The notes: generated from the letters alone by a model not told the origin. A stretch of DNA of 64,000 bases from Variovorax sp. EL159 (GCF_900100965.1 NZ_FMUJ01000005.1:496001-560000); one strand, 5' to 3'; positions 24,055 to 32,625 are shown, counted from the stretch's first letter. A program made the numbers and translations.

Positions 24055-25224
24055 TCAGTCCGGCGATGCGGCCACGGCTTCGACGCGGGCCTGGTGGATG
24101 GCTTCGCCGATCTTCGGGCCCGTCGCGCCAGCTTGTTGCGCCTGGCGCGCGACGACGTCGGTCGGAACGGCTGCCGCCGTCGCCAGCACCGAGAGCAGCC
24201 GCGCACGCGGCGGGTAGGGCGCTTCTTCGTGGCCGGGGCGGCCGCGTGCGATGCATTCGCAGGCCTGTAGCGCCTCGGCAAAGCGCGCGGGCTTGCGGAA
24301 TGCGTCGCAGCGCTCCAGCAGGCGCACGAGCGGGGCCGCGTCGAGTTCACCGCTGCGGTGGATGTGAAGATGCTCGCGGGCCACCACTTCGGCGAGTTCG
24401 CGGATGTCCACCGGCACGCGCCAGCGGTCGCAGACCTGCTGCAGCCGCGTGGCGACGCCGGGGCTTTCGTCGAGGTCGTGCGCGAGGCATGCGAAGCGCA
24501 CCGCCAGCGAGGCTTGCTGCCGGGCGGCCGTGTCGACGATCTTCATGCGCTGCGCGCCGGCCTCGACTTCGGGCAGCAGCACGGCGAGCGCGCCGCATTC
24601 GCGCAGCACCTCGAACATGCGCGACGGCCGCGTTTCCATCAGGCCGCGCGACAACTCCTGCCACACGCGTTCGGCCACCAGCGCATCGACTTCGCCAGCC
24701 GCGACCATCTCGCGCATCAGCGCCATGGTCTCGGGCGCCACCGTGAAGTCGTCGAAGCGTGCGGCGAAGCGGGCCACGCGCAGGATGCGCACCGGGTCTT
24801 CGCGGAAGGCGTCGGTCACGTGGCGCAGCACCTTGTCCTGCAGGTCGCGCTGGCCATGGAAAGGGTCGGCCAGTTTTTCGGGGTCGGGTTCGAATTGGCC
24901 ATCGGCATCCACCAGCTCGGCCGGCAGTGCGATGGCATTGACGGTCAGGTCGCGGCGGGCAAGGTCTTGCTCGAGCGTGACATCGGGCGCAGCATGCACG
25001 GTGAAGCCGCGGTAGCCGGGGGCGCTCTTGCGTTCGGTGCGCGCGAGTGCGTACTCCTCGCGCGTCACGGGGTGCAAGAAGACGGGGAAGTCGCGCCCCA
25101 CGGGCAGGTAGCCCCGGGCCACCATTTCTTCGGGCGTGGCACCGACGACCAGCCAGTCGTGGTCGGATACGGGCCGCCCGAGCAGCCGGTCGCGGACGGC
25201 GCCGCCGACGAGAAAGATTTTCAT
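24055..25224 (-). CDS. cca: CCA-adding tRNA nucleotidyltransferase
   Basis: Adds or repairs the 3' CCA of tRNAs. The 389-residue protein has GGAVRD at 7-12, the catalytic D21-x-D23 in SDHDWLVVG, RRDLTVNA, and the ATP/CTP-selecting region DPVRILRVARFAARF. The second half carries AHDLDE, a remnant or form of the HD phosphohydrolase domain found in E. coli-type enzymes. Slightly shorter than E. coli Cca (412). Class II nucleotidyltransferase; cytosolic. Confidence 0.94.
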   Translation of the reverse strand: MKIFLVGGAVRDRLLGRPVSDHDWLVVGATPEEMVARGYLPVGRDFPVFLHPVTREEYALARTERKSAPGYRGFTVHAAPDVTLEQDLARRDLTVNAIALPAELVDADGQFEPDPEKLADPFHGQRDLQDKVLRHVTDAFREDPVRILRVARFAARFDDFTVAPETMALMREMVAAGEVDALVAERVWQELSRGLMETRPSRMFEVLRECGALAVLLPEVEAGAQRMKIVDTAARQQASLAVRFACLAHDLDESPGVATRLQQVCDRWRVPVDIRELAEVVAREHLHIHRSGELDAAPLVRLLERCDAFRKPARFAEALQACECIARGRPGHEEAPYPPRARLLSVLATAAAVPTDVVARQAQQAGATGPKIGEAIHQARVEAVAASPD

Positions 25225-25298
25225 GGCCCCAGTGTAGAGATGGGGTGCTGAGGAATTAGCCGGGGGTGAGCGATAGGGATACCCCCAACCACTAAATA

Positions 25299-25353
25299 GA
25301 ACGAGCGTTCGATAATATCGGCCGCAAACAGAACGAACGTTCGTTCTGTTTGC
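25299..25353. promoter_or_regulatory. 30-bp perfect palindrome with a partial second site, TetR-type operator
   Basis: The stretch 25324-25353 is a perfect palindrome; its half-site is GCAAACAGAACGAAC and its centre ACGT. A weaker site GAACGAGCGTTC lies at 25299-25310, about 34 bases upstream centre to centre. Sites built from GAACG-N2-CGTTC are typical of TetR-family operators. They lie 70-125 bases before the ompW start, in its promoter region, and 75-130 bases before cca on the other side. Confidence 0.6.
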
Positions 25354-25422
25354 TCGAACGCAGCGCCAGCCACGGCCTCACGCTGCGTCGACGGGATTTT
25401 CAACCAAAGGAGCATTCACATC

Positions 25423-26148
25423 ATGAAGAAAACAATGTTTGCGCTGGCCGCTCTGGGCGCATTGGCGTCTGGCAGTGCGTTTGCGCAGCAGGCCGGCGAT
25501 CTGGTGATCGGCGCAGGCTGGTTCCACCTGGCGCCGCAGGATTCGAGCAAGCCGCTGACCGTGACCGCACCGGTGCAGAGCGTGCTGCCCGGCTCGGGCG
25601 CCAGCGTGAGCAACTCCGACACCCTGGGCCTCAACGCCACCTATTTCCTGGACAGCCATTGGGCGGTGGAAGGTGTGTTCGGCGTGCCGCCGAAGTTCAA
25701 GCTCAACGGCACCGGCACGCTGGCGCGCGTCGGTGAACTCGGCCAGGCCCGCCAGTGGAGCCCGACCATCCTGGGCAAGTACTTCTTCAATGACGGCAAC
25801 GCCGCTTTCCGTCCGTTCGTGGGCCTGGGCGCCACCTACGTCTGGTACAGCAACGTGAACCTGACGTCGAACCTGCAGGGCGCGCTGGCCAGCCAGTTCC
25901 ACCAGTCGCCGCTGTCGGTGAACACCACCGCCAAGCTCGACAGCTCGTTCGCCCCCGTGATCAACGTCGGTGCGGCCTACCAGTTCGACAAGCACTGGGG
26001 CATCTCGTTCTCGGTGTCGTACATCCCGCTGAAGACCAAGGCCAAGCTGACGACGACCTCGATCACCGGCTTCCCAGTTGCCAACAGCGAAGCCAGCCTG
26101 AAGCTGAACCCGATCGTCACCTACGTGTCGGCCACCTACCGGTTCTGA
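25423..26148 (+). CDS. ompW: OmpW-family outer-membrane protein
   Basis: OmpW forms an eight-stranded barrel with a narrow hydrophobic channel. The 241-residue protein has a signal peptide cut after SAFA at residue 21/22, beta-rich body, FLDSHWAVEGVFGVPPKF and GKYFFNDGNAAFRPFVGLGATYVWY as family blocks, and the terminal aromatic residue in VSATYRF needed for barrel insertion. SD AAGGAG lies 15 bases upstream of the ATG. A large palindrome in front suggests tight control, perhaps by a TetR repressor encoded elsewhere. Confidence 0.93.
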   Translation: MKKTMFALAALGALASGSAFAQQAGDLVIGAGWFHLAPQDSSKPLTVTAPVQSVLPGSGASVSNSDTLGLNATYFLDSHWAVEGVFGVPPKFKLNGTGTLARVGELGQARQWSPTILGKYFFNDGNAAFRPFVGLGATYVWYSNVNLTSNLQGALASQFHQSPLSVNTTAKLDSSFAPVINVGAAYQFDKHWGISFSVSYIPLKTKAKLTTTSITGFPVANSEASLKLNPIVTYVSATYRF

Positions 26149-26165
26149 TCCGGCCCTGCTCCGAA

Positions 26166-26208
26166 AGCCTTGCCGCCGTTCGCATTCAACGCGACTGGCG
26201 GTAAGGCT
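26166..26208. terminator. inverted repeat between convergent ompW and GST genes
   Basis: Arms AGCCTTGCCGCC (26166-26177) and GGCGGTAAGGCT (26197-26208) match at 11 of 12 positions around a 19-base loop. The right arm lies in the last codons of the GST gene. There is no long T-run, so termination is uncertain. Confidence 0.35.
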
Positions 26209-26869
26209 CTTCGAATTGCAGGAAGTCTTTTTCCGCCAGTGCGCCGTCGATCCAGGCCTTGATGCCCGGCAGTGCCTGCACACGCTCGATGTAGGCCGTG
26301 ATGGGCGCCGGCACCGGCAATCCGTAAGTCTTGATGCGCGTGCCGATGGGCGCGAAGTAGGCGTCGGCAATGCCGAATTCGCCGAAGAGCATCGGGCCGC
26401 CGTGCGCGTCGAGCAGGCCGGTCCACATCTGCACGATGCGCGCCAGGTCGCTGCCCACCTCGGGCTGTTCGCGCAGCAGCTTTGCGCCGACTTCGGGCAG
26501 CGAAGCCTCGATGTTCATGCCGCAGTGGCCGCGCAGGCCGCCGAAGCCGGAATGCATTTCGGCGCAGACGCTGCGTGCGCGGGCGCGATCGGCCGCCTTC
26601 GCGGGCCACAGCTGCTTGTCGGGGAAGGTCTCGGCGAGGTACTCGGCGATGGCGAGCGTGTCCCAGATCACCAGGTCGCCATCCACCAGCACCGGCACCT
26701 TGGCCACGGGGTTGAGCGTGCCGATGGTGCCCTTGAACTTCGACGTGGCCTCGAAGGAGTCGAAGCGCACCATCACTTCCTCGAAGGCGATGCCGGCCTG
26801 CTTCATGAGCACCCAGGGGCGCATGGACCACGACGAGTAATTCTTGTTGCCGATATAGAGCTTGCGCAT
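26186..26869 (-). CDS. glutathione S-transferase family protein
   Basis: A protein of 227 residues. The N-terminal thioredoxin fold starts MRKLYIGNKNYSSWSMRPW, with serines in the place of the glutathione-activating residue; VPVLVDGDLVIWDTLAIAEYLAE carries the cis-Pro and the glutathione gamma-glutamyl contacts. The alpha-helical C-terminal domain covers about 90-220. It is cytosolic. The substrate is unknown. It is convergent with ompW and about 200 bases from the lytic transglycosylase gene; that gap has no obvious feature. Confidence 0.88.
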   Translation of the reverse strand: MRKLYIGNKNYSSWSMRPWVLMKQAGIAFEEVMVRFDSFEATSKFKGTIGTLNPVAKVPVLVDGDLVIWDTLAIAEYLAETFPDKQLWPAKAADRARARSVCAEMHSGFGGLRGHCGMNIEASLPEVGAKLLREQPEVGSDLARIVQMWTGLLDAHGGPMLFGEFGIADAYFAPIGTRIKTYGLPVPAPITAYIERVQALPGIKAWIDGALAEKDFLQFEEPYRQSR

Positions 26870-27065
26870 CAGGGGCCTCCGGTTCGTTGCGACTCAAAGC
26901 CCTTGATGCTAGCTCGGCCGCGCGCCGCCATTGATGCCGAAGCGCGCGCGAATTGATGCCCATGAATGGCTCGGTGACGGCGCCCATTCGGCGCGCATGT
27001 GACCGCGCTTCCGGACTACGCCCCAATCACGCAACGCGAAGGATGGAAAGGCGAGCCGCCTCTGC

Positions 27066-29096
27066 TTACGGCAGATCCTTGCTGGGTTCCGGTTCCGCGG
27101 CATCGCGCGGGCCCACGCGGCCGAGGCGCTCCTTCAGCGACTGCGGACGGCCGCTGATGATGGCTGCGTAGTTGGTGGTGTTGGCCAGCACCTTCTTCAC
27201 GTAGTCGCGGGTTTCGCTGAAGGGCACGTTCTCGGCCCAGATGGCGGCCTCGATCACCGGGCCGTTGCGCCAGCTGCGCGGACGGCCGGGGCCGGCGTTG
27301 TAGGCGGCGGCGGCCAGCGCCATGGAGCCGTCGAAGTCGTCGAGCGCCAGCTTCAGGTAGTTGGTGCCGATGGTGATGTTGGTTTCGCGGTCGTTGATCT
27401 GGCTGGGCGAGAAGTCGGTCAGGCCGATCTTGCGGGCCGTCCAGCGCGCGGTGGCGGGCATGACCTGCATCAGGCCCGAGGCGCCGACGCCGGAGCGCGC
27501 GTCCATGATGAAGCGGCTTTCCTGGCGGATCAGGCCGTAGACGTAGGCCGGATCGAGGCCGATGTCCTGCGCCTTGCGCAGCACCGTGTCGTGGAAGGGC
27601 ATCGGAAAGCGCTGGTCGACATCGACCACGCCCTTGGTGCGCTCGCTGGTGTTGATGCAGCGGTCCCACACCTCGCGCTGGCAGGCGAAGTCGGCGGCGG
27701 CTAGCAGCGCGCGGTCGTCCATGCCGCCCTTGTCGTGCAGGTTGGTGGCGTAGTTCCATTCGCGCGTGCCTTCGGAGCGCAGGCCGATCGCGATGGCGTA
27801 CAGGCCGCGGTTGAGTGCGAGGTTGCTGCGCGCGGTGGCTTTTTCTTCGGGGGTGAGCGGCGCGGGGCGCGTGGGCGCGACTGTGCGCTGGCCCAACTCT
27901 TCGAGCGCCAGCATTTCGTAGAAGCCGCGTGAGCCGGCGATGCTCTGGTAGAGGTCGCGGGCCTGGGCGCGGCGCTCGTCGCCGCCGGTACCTGCCAGCG
28001 CACGGGCCTTCCAGTAGACCCAGGTGGGGTCTTGCTGCGAGGCCTCGCTCATGGCGTTGATGGCGGGCAGCACCTCTTTCCATTGGCCGGCACGCAGCGC
28101 GGCGCGCACGCGCCAGCCGAGCATGTCGTCCGACAGGTCGCTGTTCTTGGTGACGTTGGCGAAATAGGTGCCGGCCTGCGGCCAGAGCTTGGTGGCGGCC
28201 TGGCGGCCGATGGTGCCCCAGATCCAGTTGCGCTCTTCCGCAGAGAGCATCGGGCCCCACTTGTTGTCGAGCTGCGAGGCGGCCAGTTCGGGGTCGGCGA
28301 TGGCGACCTTGATGAGCGCCAGCACCACCAGCTCCTTGCGCGACTTGGCGGCCACGAAGGCGCGGCCGGTCAGGAACTTGGCCGAGCTGGCATTGAGCTC
28401 CTCGAACATCGGCAGGGCGTCGGGCGCGGCGATGGTGACGGCACCGCGCGCGGCCTGCGGACGGTTGGCCTCGATGGCCAGGCGGGCCTTCTTCCAGGCA
28501 TCGTTGGGCGACATCAGGCGGGCGGCGACCATGCGGTCGGCGGCGGTCAGGCAGCCGTCGTCGGAATCTTTCTGGCTGAACCAGTTGCGGCGCACCTCGT
28601 CGGCCTGGGCCTGCGTGGCCGTGCCGGAGCGCAGCGTGTCGACCAGCGTGGCGTAGCAGCGAACCTGCGCGTCGTCGCCCATGCGGAAGCCCGCGATGGA
28701 GGCCGAGAAGCCGTCCCAGTCGCGGCGCTGGCCGAGCAGCAGCAGCCAGTCGTTGCGCAGACGGTCTTCCTGGTAGGTGCCGGGGTAGCGGGCGAAGAAG
28801 TTCTGCACCTCGCTCGGGTCGGCCTCCTGCAGGCGCGCCTTGAGTTCCCAGTAGGCGGCCCAAGGTTCGAGCGCATGGCCGCGAGCCTGTGGCAGCAGGG
28901 CCGTCAGGCGGGCCTTGTCGCCGCGCTGGAACGCCTGTTTCATCTGGACCAGCACGTCGTCATTGGTGTTGTTCTGAGCGGCGGCGGGTTGCTGTGAAAG
29001 CAACGCGGCGAGGGCCAGGACAGCGGAAAAAACCAAAGCGGGTGTTGCGCTGCGCGGGCGACGGCGCGTGGATGCCAAAATGCTTGGGAACTGCAT
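27066..29096 (-). CDS. soluble lytic murein transglycosylase (Slt70-like)
   Basis: Cleaves peptidoglycan glycan strands in the periplasm with formation of 1,6-anhydro ends. The 676-residue protein has an N-terminal signal peptide (Arg-rich start, core ALVFSAVLALAALL, cut after AAA near residue 40), a long alpha-helical superhelix (about 45-480), and the SLT goose-lysozyme-like domain (about 500-640): YGLIRQESRF with the catalytic Glu near residue 524, GASGLMQVMPATA and AAAYNAGPGR. Length fits Slt70 (645). A divergent folate gene starts 9 bases away. Confidence 0.92.
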   Translation of the reverse strand: MQFPSILASTRRRPRSATPALVFSAVLALAALLSQQPAAAQNNTNDDVLVQMKQAFQRGDKARLTALLPQARGHALEPWAAYWELKARLQEADPSEVQNFFARYPGTYQEDRLRNDWLLLLGQRRDWDGFSASIAGFRMGDDAQVRCYATLVDTLRSGTATQAQADEVRRNWFSQKDSDDGCLTAADRMVAARLMSPNDAWKKARLAIEANRPQAARGAVTIAAPDALPMFEELNASSAKFLTGRAFVAAKSRKELVVLALIKVAIADPELAASQLDNKWGPMLSAEERNWIWGTIGRQAATKLWPQAGTYFANVTKNSDLSDDMLGWRVRAALRAGQWKEVLPAINAMSEASQQDPTWVYWKARALAGTGGDERRAQARDLYQSIAGSRGFYEMLALEELGQRTVAPTRPAPLTPEEKATARSNLALNRGLYAIAIGLRSEGTREWNYATNLHDKGGMDDRALLAAADFACQREVWDRCINTSERTKGVVDVDQRFPMPFHDTVLRKAQDIGLDPAYVYGLIRQESRFIMDARSGVGASGLMQVMPATARWTARKIGLTDFSPSQINDRETNITIGTNYLKLALDDFDGSMALAAAAYNAGPGRPRSWRNGPVIEAAIWAENVPFSETRDYVKKVLANTTNYAAIISGRPQSLKERLGRVGPRDAAEPEPSKDLP

Positions 29097-29105
29097 CGGG
29101 GGATT

Positions 29106-29723
29106 ATGGACAAGTCAAAGGGTGCCGACACTTCGGCAACGGCGAGTTTTCTGAAGGATCAACTGCGCAAGGCATTGGTCGAACAACGCCTGGCCATGCC
29201 CGACCGGCTGACACGCGCCGACCTGTTGCAGCGTGTCATGCGGATCTGGCTGGTCAACCGGCCCGACACCGTGATCGGCGCCTATTGGCCGATCAAGGGC
29301 GAGTTCGATCCGTTGCCTGCCCTGCATCGCTGGAAGGAAGACGGCGAACTCATCGACGAACCGCAGCGCCGTCGCATCGGACTGCCGGTGATCAACAAAG
29401 TTCACAAGACCCTGACCTTCCATGCCTGGTACCCGGGCTGCCAGATGGAAGAAGACGCCTACGGCATTCCCAAGCCCAAGGACACCGAGCTCATCGTGCC
29501 GACCCTGCTGTTCGTGCCTTGCGTGGGCTACAGCGCGGGCGGCTACCGGCTGGGCTATGGCGGCGGTTTCTACGACCGCACGCTGGCGGCGCTGGAGCCC
29601 CGGCCGTTCACGGTGGGGCTGGGCTTTACCAACGGCTTTCTCGACGACTTCGAGCCCGAAGCGCACGACATGCCGCTGGACGCGATCCTCAACGACAACG
29701 GCGTGGTCTGGCCAACGTCTTGA
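29106..29723 (+). CDS. 5-formyltetrahydrofolate cyclo-ligase
   Basis: Converts 5-formyl-THF to 5,10-methenyl-THF with ATP. The 205-residue protein has an N-terminal basic helix with KDQLRKALVEQRLAM and the family motif YRLGYGGGFYDR at 147-158 after FVPCVGYSAGG. Slightly longer than the E. coli protein (182), with an insert near HAWYPGCQMEEDAYGIPKP. It is cytosolic. It is divergent from the transglycosylase with only 9 bases between starts, so its promoter lies within that gene. No 6S RNA gene lies in front of it. Confidence 0.9.
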   Translation: MDKSKGADTSATASFLKDQLRKALVEQRLAMPDRLTRADLLQRVMRIWLVNRPDTVIGAYWPIKGEFDPLPALHRWKEDGELIDEPQRRRIGLPVINKVHKTLTFHAWYPGCQMEEDAYGIPKPKDTELIVPTLLFVPCVGYSAGGYRLGYGGGFYDRTLAALEPRPFTVGLGFTNGFLDDFEPEAHDMPLDAILNDNGVVWPTS

Positions 29724-29747
29724 GCCCCCGGCTTTTCACTTCGTGTA

Positions 29748-29772
29748 ACTCCACCCTCCAAGGGGGAGGCGC
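29748..29772. repeat. fragment of a C/G-rich palindromic repeat
   Basis: CTCCACCCTCC-AA-GGGGGAGGC resembles one end of the repeats at 9837 and 10740. Only this half is present, in the 74-base gap between two convergent genes. It may act as a weak terminator hairpin. Confidence 0.4.
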
Positions 29773-29797
29773 GGCCCGGCGGCGGCCGCAGAGCGCC

Positions 29798-30781
29798 TCA
29801 GTCGATGTTGTCGACGGTATCCGGGTCGGGCACCTCGCCGATGGTCTCGCGCGTGGTGATGGCCTGGACCTGCAGCCAGTCCCAGAAAGCCTTGATTTCG
29901 GGCCGCAGTGCGTTGCGCGGTCCGGCGATGAGCCAGTAGGCCATCGGTGAATCCATGCGGTGCTGCGGCAGCACCTCGACCAGGTCGCCGTTGGCCAGGC
30001 TTTCGGCGATGAGCGAGCTGCGTGCCAGCGTCACGCCTTGCCCGGTAAGCGCGGCCTGCACCATCTGGTAGGCGTAGTTGAAATAGAGCCAGCGCTTGGG
30101 CTGGGCACGCTCCAGCCCGTTCACCTCGAACCAGCGGCGCCAGGTCAGCCATTCCAGGTGCGTGCGGTGGGCGTCGCCGGCCTCGATCAGCGTGAAGCGG
30201 GTGATGTCGGCGGGCGTCTTGATCGGCGGGCTGCTCTTGAGCAGCCAGGGGCTGGCCACCGGCGTCAGCGTTTCGCCGAACAGGCGCACGGCGGTGGCCG
30301 GCATGACCTCGGGCGGGCCGTAGCGCAGGGCGATGTCGACGTCGGCGACTTCGAGGTCGACCGCCACGTCGCTGGCGTCGATGCGGATGTCGATCTCGGG
30401 GTTGTCGCGCTGGAAGGCCTCCAGCCGCGGAATGAGCCACATCGACGCGAAAGAGGCAAAAGTGGTCAGCGACACGCTCTTGCGCCCCGCGCTCTGGCGG
30501 ATCTGGCGCACGGCGTTGTCGATGCGCGGCAGCGACTGCTGCACCGCCAGCAGCAGCTGCGCCCCCGCGCTCGTCAGCTCCACGGCCCGCGTGTGGCGCA
30601 GGAACAGGCCCACGCCCACTTCTTCTTCGAGCGACTGGATCTGGCGGCTCACGGCCGACTGGGTCAGTGCCATTTCTTCGGCCGCGGCGCGGAAATTCAG
30701 GTGCCGGGCCACGGCCTCGAAGGCGCGCAGGTGGCCCGCCGAGATCGGGCGGGAGCGCAGGTGGGTTTGTGAATGTTGCAT
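29798..30781 (-). CDS. LysR-family transcriptional regulator (GcvA-like)
   Basis: The ATG at 30781 gives 327 residues; an earlier TTG is possible but unlikely. Winged helix at about 14-75 (LRAFEAVARHLNFRAAAEEM, TQSAVSRQIQSLEEEVGVGLFLR), effector domain from about 100 with SLTTFASFASMWLIPRL, typical for the GcvA branch. C-terminus is long and acidic. Targets unknown; the neighbouring DUF2917 gene is divergent, 175 bases away. Confidence 0.9.
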   Translation of the reverse strand: MQHSQTHLRSRPISAGHLRAFEAVARHLNFRAAAEEMALTQSAVSRQIQSLEEEVGVGLFLRHTRAVELTSAGAQLLLAVQQSLPRIDNAVRQIRQSAGRKSVSLTTFASFASMWLIPRLEAFQRDNPEIDIRIDASDVAVDLEVADVDIALRYGPPEVMPATAVRLFGETLTPVASPWLLKSSPPIKTPADITRFTLIEAGDAHRTHLEWLTWRRWFEVNGLERAQPKRWLYFNYAYQMVQAALTGQGVTLARSSLIAESLANGDLVEVLPQHRMDSPMAYWLIAGPRNALRPEIKAFWDWLQVQAITTRETIGEVPDPDTVDNID

Positions 30782-30955
30782 GGGTATGACCAAAGGGGGC
30801 GGTTTGGCGTTTGGAGTGATTGATGCGGAACCCGCATCAGTAGGCTACCTCCTTTTCATTGGACTGCCAACGCCAGAGAAACGATCATTCATTCCCGAAC
30901 CGCGCCATTGCCTTCTGTTTGTCATGCGCTTCGGTCAAGCCCAGGAGTCCTCATC

Positions 30956-31276
30956 ATGTCCACCGCCGTCTGCACCACCCCATCGCTCGCTTCGCTGCCC
31001 GTTTCCGCCCGCACCACCGCCGCCATTCCGCCGGCCGTCCGTCGCGGTGCATGGCAGATCGCGCCCGGCGAGGCGATGAGCCTGAAGGCGCGCACGAACA
31101 GCGTACTGCGGGTCAAGCAGGGCCGGGTGTGGGTCACGCCCGATGCAACCCTGAAGAACCCCAGCGAAGACCTGGTGCTCGCACCCGGCGAATCGCTGAC
31201 GGTGGCCGCGGGCCAACGCATCGTCATGGAAGCGTGGGACGGCTACGGCGCGACCTACGCCTGGGATCAGGTCTGA
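30956..31276 (+). CDS. DUF2917 family protein
   Basis: ATG 30956 with AGGAG about 9 bases upstream, 106 residues. The DUF2917 core is clear: MSLKARTNSVLRVKQGRVWVT, DLVLAPGESLTVAAGQRIVMEAWD. These small cupin-like proteins occur mainly in Betaproteobacteria and have no known function. It is followed by a strong terminator. A second, more distant member is at 17209. Confidence 0.85.
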   Translation: MSTAVCTTPSLASLPVSARTTAAIPPAVRRGAWQIAPGEAMSLKARTNSVLRVKQGRVWVTPDATLKNPSEDLVLAPGESLTVAAGQRIVMEAWDGYGATYAWDQV

Positions 31277-31298
31277 TCGTCCGGATCCCTCCCATGGC

Positions 31299-31325
31299 AA
31301 AAAAAGCGGCTTCGGCCGCTTTTTT
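31299..31325. terminator. intrinsic bidirectional terminator
   Basis: A-run, GCGGC, loop TTCG, GCCGC, T-run: seven A and six T residues flank a 5-bp GC stem with a UUCG tetraloop. It lies between the convergent DUF2917 and BLUF genes and should stop transcription from both sides. Confidence 0.92.
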
Positions 31326-31331
31326 CGTTTT

Positions 31332-31739
31332 TCAGCCGTTGATGTCGAAGCTGGGCAGCAGCGCCAGGAAGTGGCCCAGGGCGACCTTGCCGTCCAGCGC
31401 ATGCACGCCGGCCATCAGGTCGGGGCCTTCGCATTCGGCCAGGCCCATGCCGAAGCCGGTGTAACGGCGGCTTGCCAGCGGGGCTTCGTAGGCCACGCGC
31501 ACGCCGACATGCCGCGGGTCTTGCGCGATGCGCTGCATGAGTTGGTCGACGGCATCGTGCGGGCCCTCCAGGTGCTGGCAGAAACGCATGCCGTCGAAGA
31601 CCAGCAGGCCCGTGATGCCCAGTTCGGCGTTGCGCACCCGCGCCTGGCTGGCGATGGTGCCCACGGTGGTCGGCGGCAGGTCCTGCGCGAGCGTGCTGCA
31701 GTAAAGGACTTCGTAGAGCGGCGTGGATTCTTCTGTCAT
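31332..31739 (-). CDS. BLUF-domain blue-light sensor protein
   Basis: A 135-residue protein from ATG 31739, essentially a single BLUF domain that binds FAD non-covalently. The photochemical triad is present: Y13 in LYCST, N37 in RNAELGITGLL, and Q55 in RFCQHLEG. FGMGLAE near residue 98 is in the place of the conserved Met/Trp strand. There is no output domain, so like other short BLUF proteins it must act on a partner. It is divergent from an FNR-like regulator, 93 bases between starts, so this regulator is a candidate partner or controller. Confidence 0.9.
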   Translation of the reverse strand: MTEESTPLYEVLYCSTLAQDLPPTTVGTIASQARVRNAELGITGLLVFDGMRFCQHLEGPHDAVDQLMQRIAQDPRHVGVRVAYEAPLASRRYTGFGMGLAECEGPDLMAGVHALDGKVALGHFLALLPSFDING

Positions 31740-31796
31740 GCGTGTTGGAGGGGGAGAAACGGTGCGAAGTCTAGGCAGCCCCGGGCCTCGGCGAAA

Positions 31797-31808
31797 TGTC
31801 AAAAGACA
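31797..31808. promoter_or_regulatory. short palindrome in the BLUF/FNR-like divergent promoter
   Basis: TGTC-AAAA-GACA, 25-36 bases before the regulator start. Crp/Fnr proteins bind twofold symmetric sites with short TGT/ACA-type half-sites, so this may be an autoregulatory site. It is short enough to occur by chance. Confidence 0.3.
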
Positions 31809-31832
31809 CAGGCGAAAAGCCTATAGTGACGC

Positions 31833-32603
31833 GTGAAATTCGAGGACTACCCCGTGGCCGCATCCCCTCCGCAGGGCATCAATCCCTGCGACGGTTGCGC
31901 ATTGCGCCGGCTCGACGCCTTTCTTCCAGCGTCCGATGAAGAGCTCAAGACCATCCAGTCGTTTCGCACCGGCATCCGGCGTGTCGAGGCGGGTGGGTCG
32001 ATCGTCGACGAGCACCGGCCGAGCCCGCAGCTCTTCACGCTTTATGCGGGGTGGGCCTTTCGCTACAAGACCCTGAGCGACGGCCGGCGGCAGATCCTGA
32101 GCTTCTTGCTGCCCGGCGACTTCATCGGCCTGCAGGACGAGTTCGCGGAAGGCCAGACCCACGGCGTCGAGGCAGTGACCGACGCCTCGCTCTGCGCCTT
32201 CTCGCGCGACCGGCTCTGGCCGCTGTTCCATGCCCAGCCCAAGCTCGGCTACGACATCACCTGGCTCGCCGCCCGCGAAGAAAAGATGGTCGACGACAAC
32301 CTCGTCACCACCGGCCGGCGCAATGCCGGCGAGCGCGTGGCCATGCTGCTGATGCACCTGTATCGGCGCGCCGACCGCGTGGGCATGGTGCGCGACGGCT
32401 GGGTCGAGTTTCCGTTCAACCAGCAGCACATCGCCGATGCGCTTGGGCTCTCGCTGGTGCACACCAACAAGACGCTGCGGCGGCTGCAGCGCCTGGGGCT
32501 CTACAAGCTCGATGCGGGCTGGCTGCGCATCCTGGAGCCGCATGCGCTCGAAACGCTGGGCGACTACTTCGAGCGTCCCCTGCGCCCCACGCCATTGATC
32601 TGA
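31833..32603 (+). CDS. FNR-like Crp/Fnr regulator with CxxC and an Asp in the third ligand position
   Basis: GTG start at 31833, 256 residues. It has an N-terminal NPCDGCALRRLD segment, a cyclic-nucleotide-binding-type domain (about 40-150) and a winged helix (about 165-240; QQHIADALGLSLVHTNKTLRRL). In FNR four cysteines (20, 23, 29, 122) hold a [4Fe-4S] cluster. Here C19, C22 and C121 match, and the position of C29 is D28. An Asp ligand is known in Bacillus subtilis Fnr, so oxygen sensing through a cluster is possible but unproven. It is divergent from the BLUF gene. Confidence 0.85.
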   Translation: MKFEDYPVAASPPQGINPCDGCALRRLDAFLPASDEELKTIQSFRTGIRRVEAGGSIVDEHRPSPQLFTLYAGWAFRYKTLSDGRRQILSFLLPGDFIGLQDEFAEGQTHGVEAVTDASLCAFSRDRLWPLFHAQPKLGYDITWLAAREEKMVDDNLVTTGRRNAGERVAMLLMHLYRRADRVGMVRDGWVEFPFNQQHIADALGLSLVHTNKTLRRLQRLGLYKLDAGWLRILEPHALETLGDYFERPLRPTPLI

Positions 32604-32625
32604 TCTGGCGCCCGGCGCCAGCCGG

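Noticed and set aside
29097..29105. Search for a 6S RNA gene before the 5-formyl-THF cyclo-ligase gene, its usual neighbour in some Proteobacteria
   Set aside because: Only nine bases separate this gene from the divergent transglycosylase gene.
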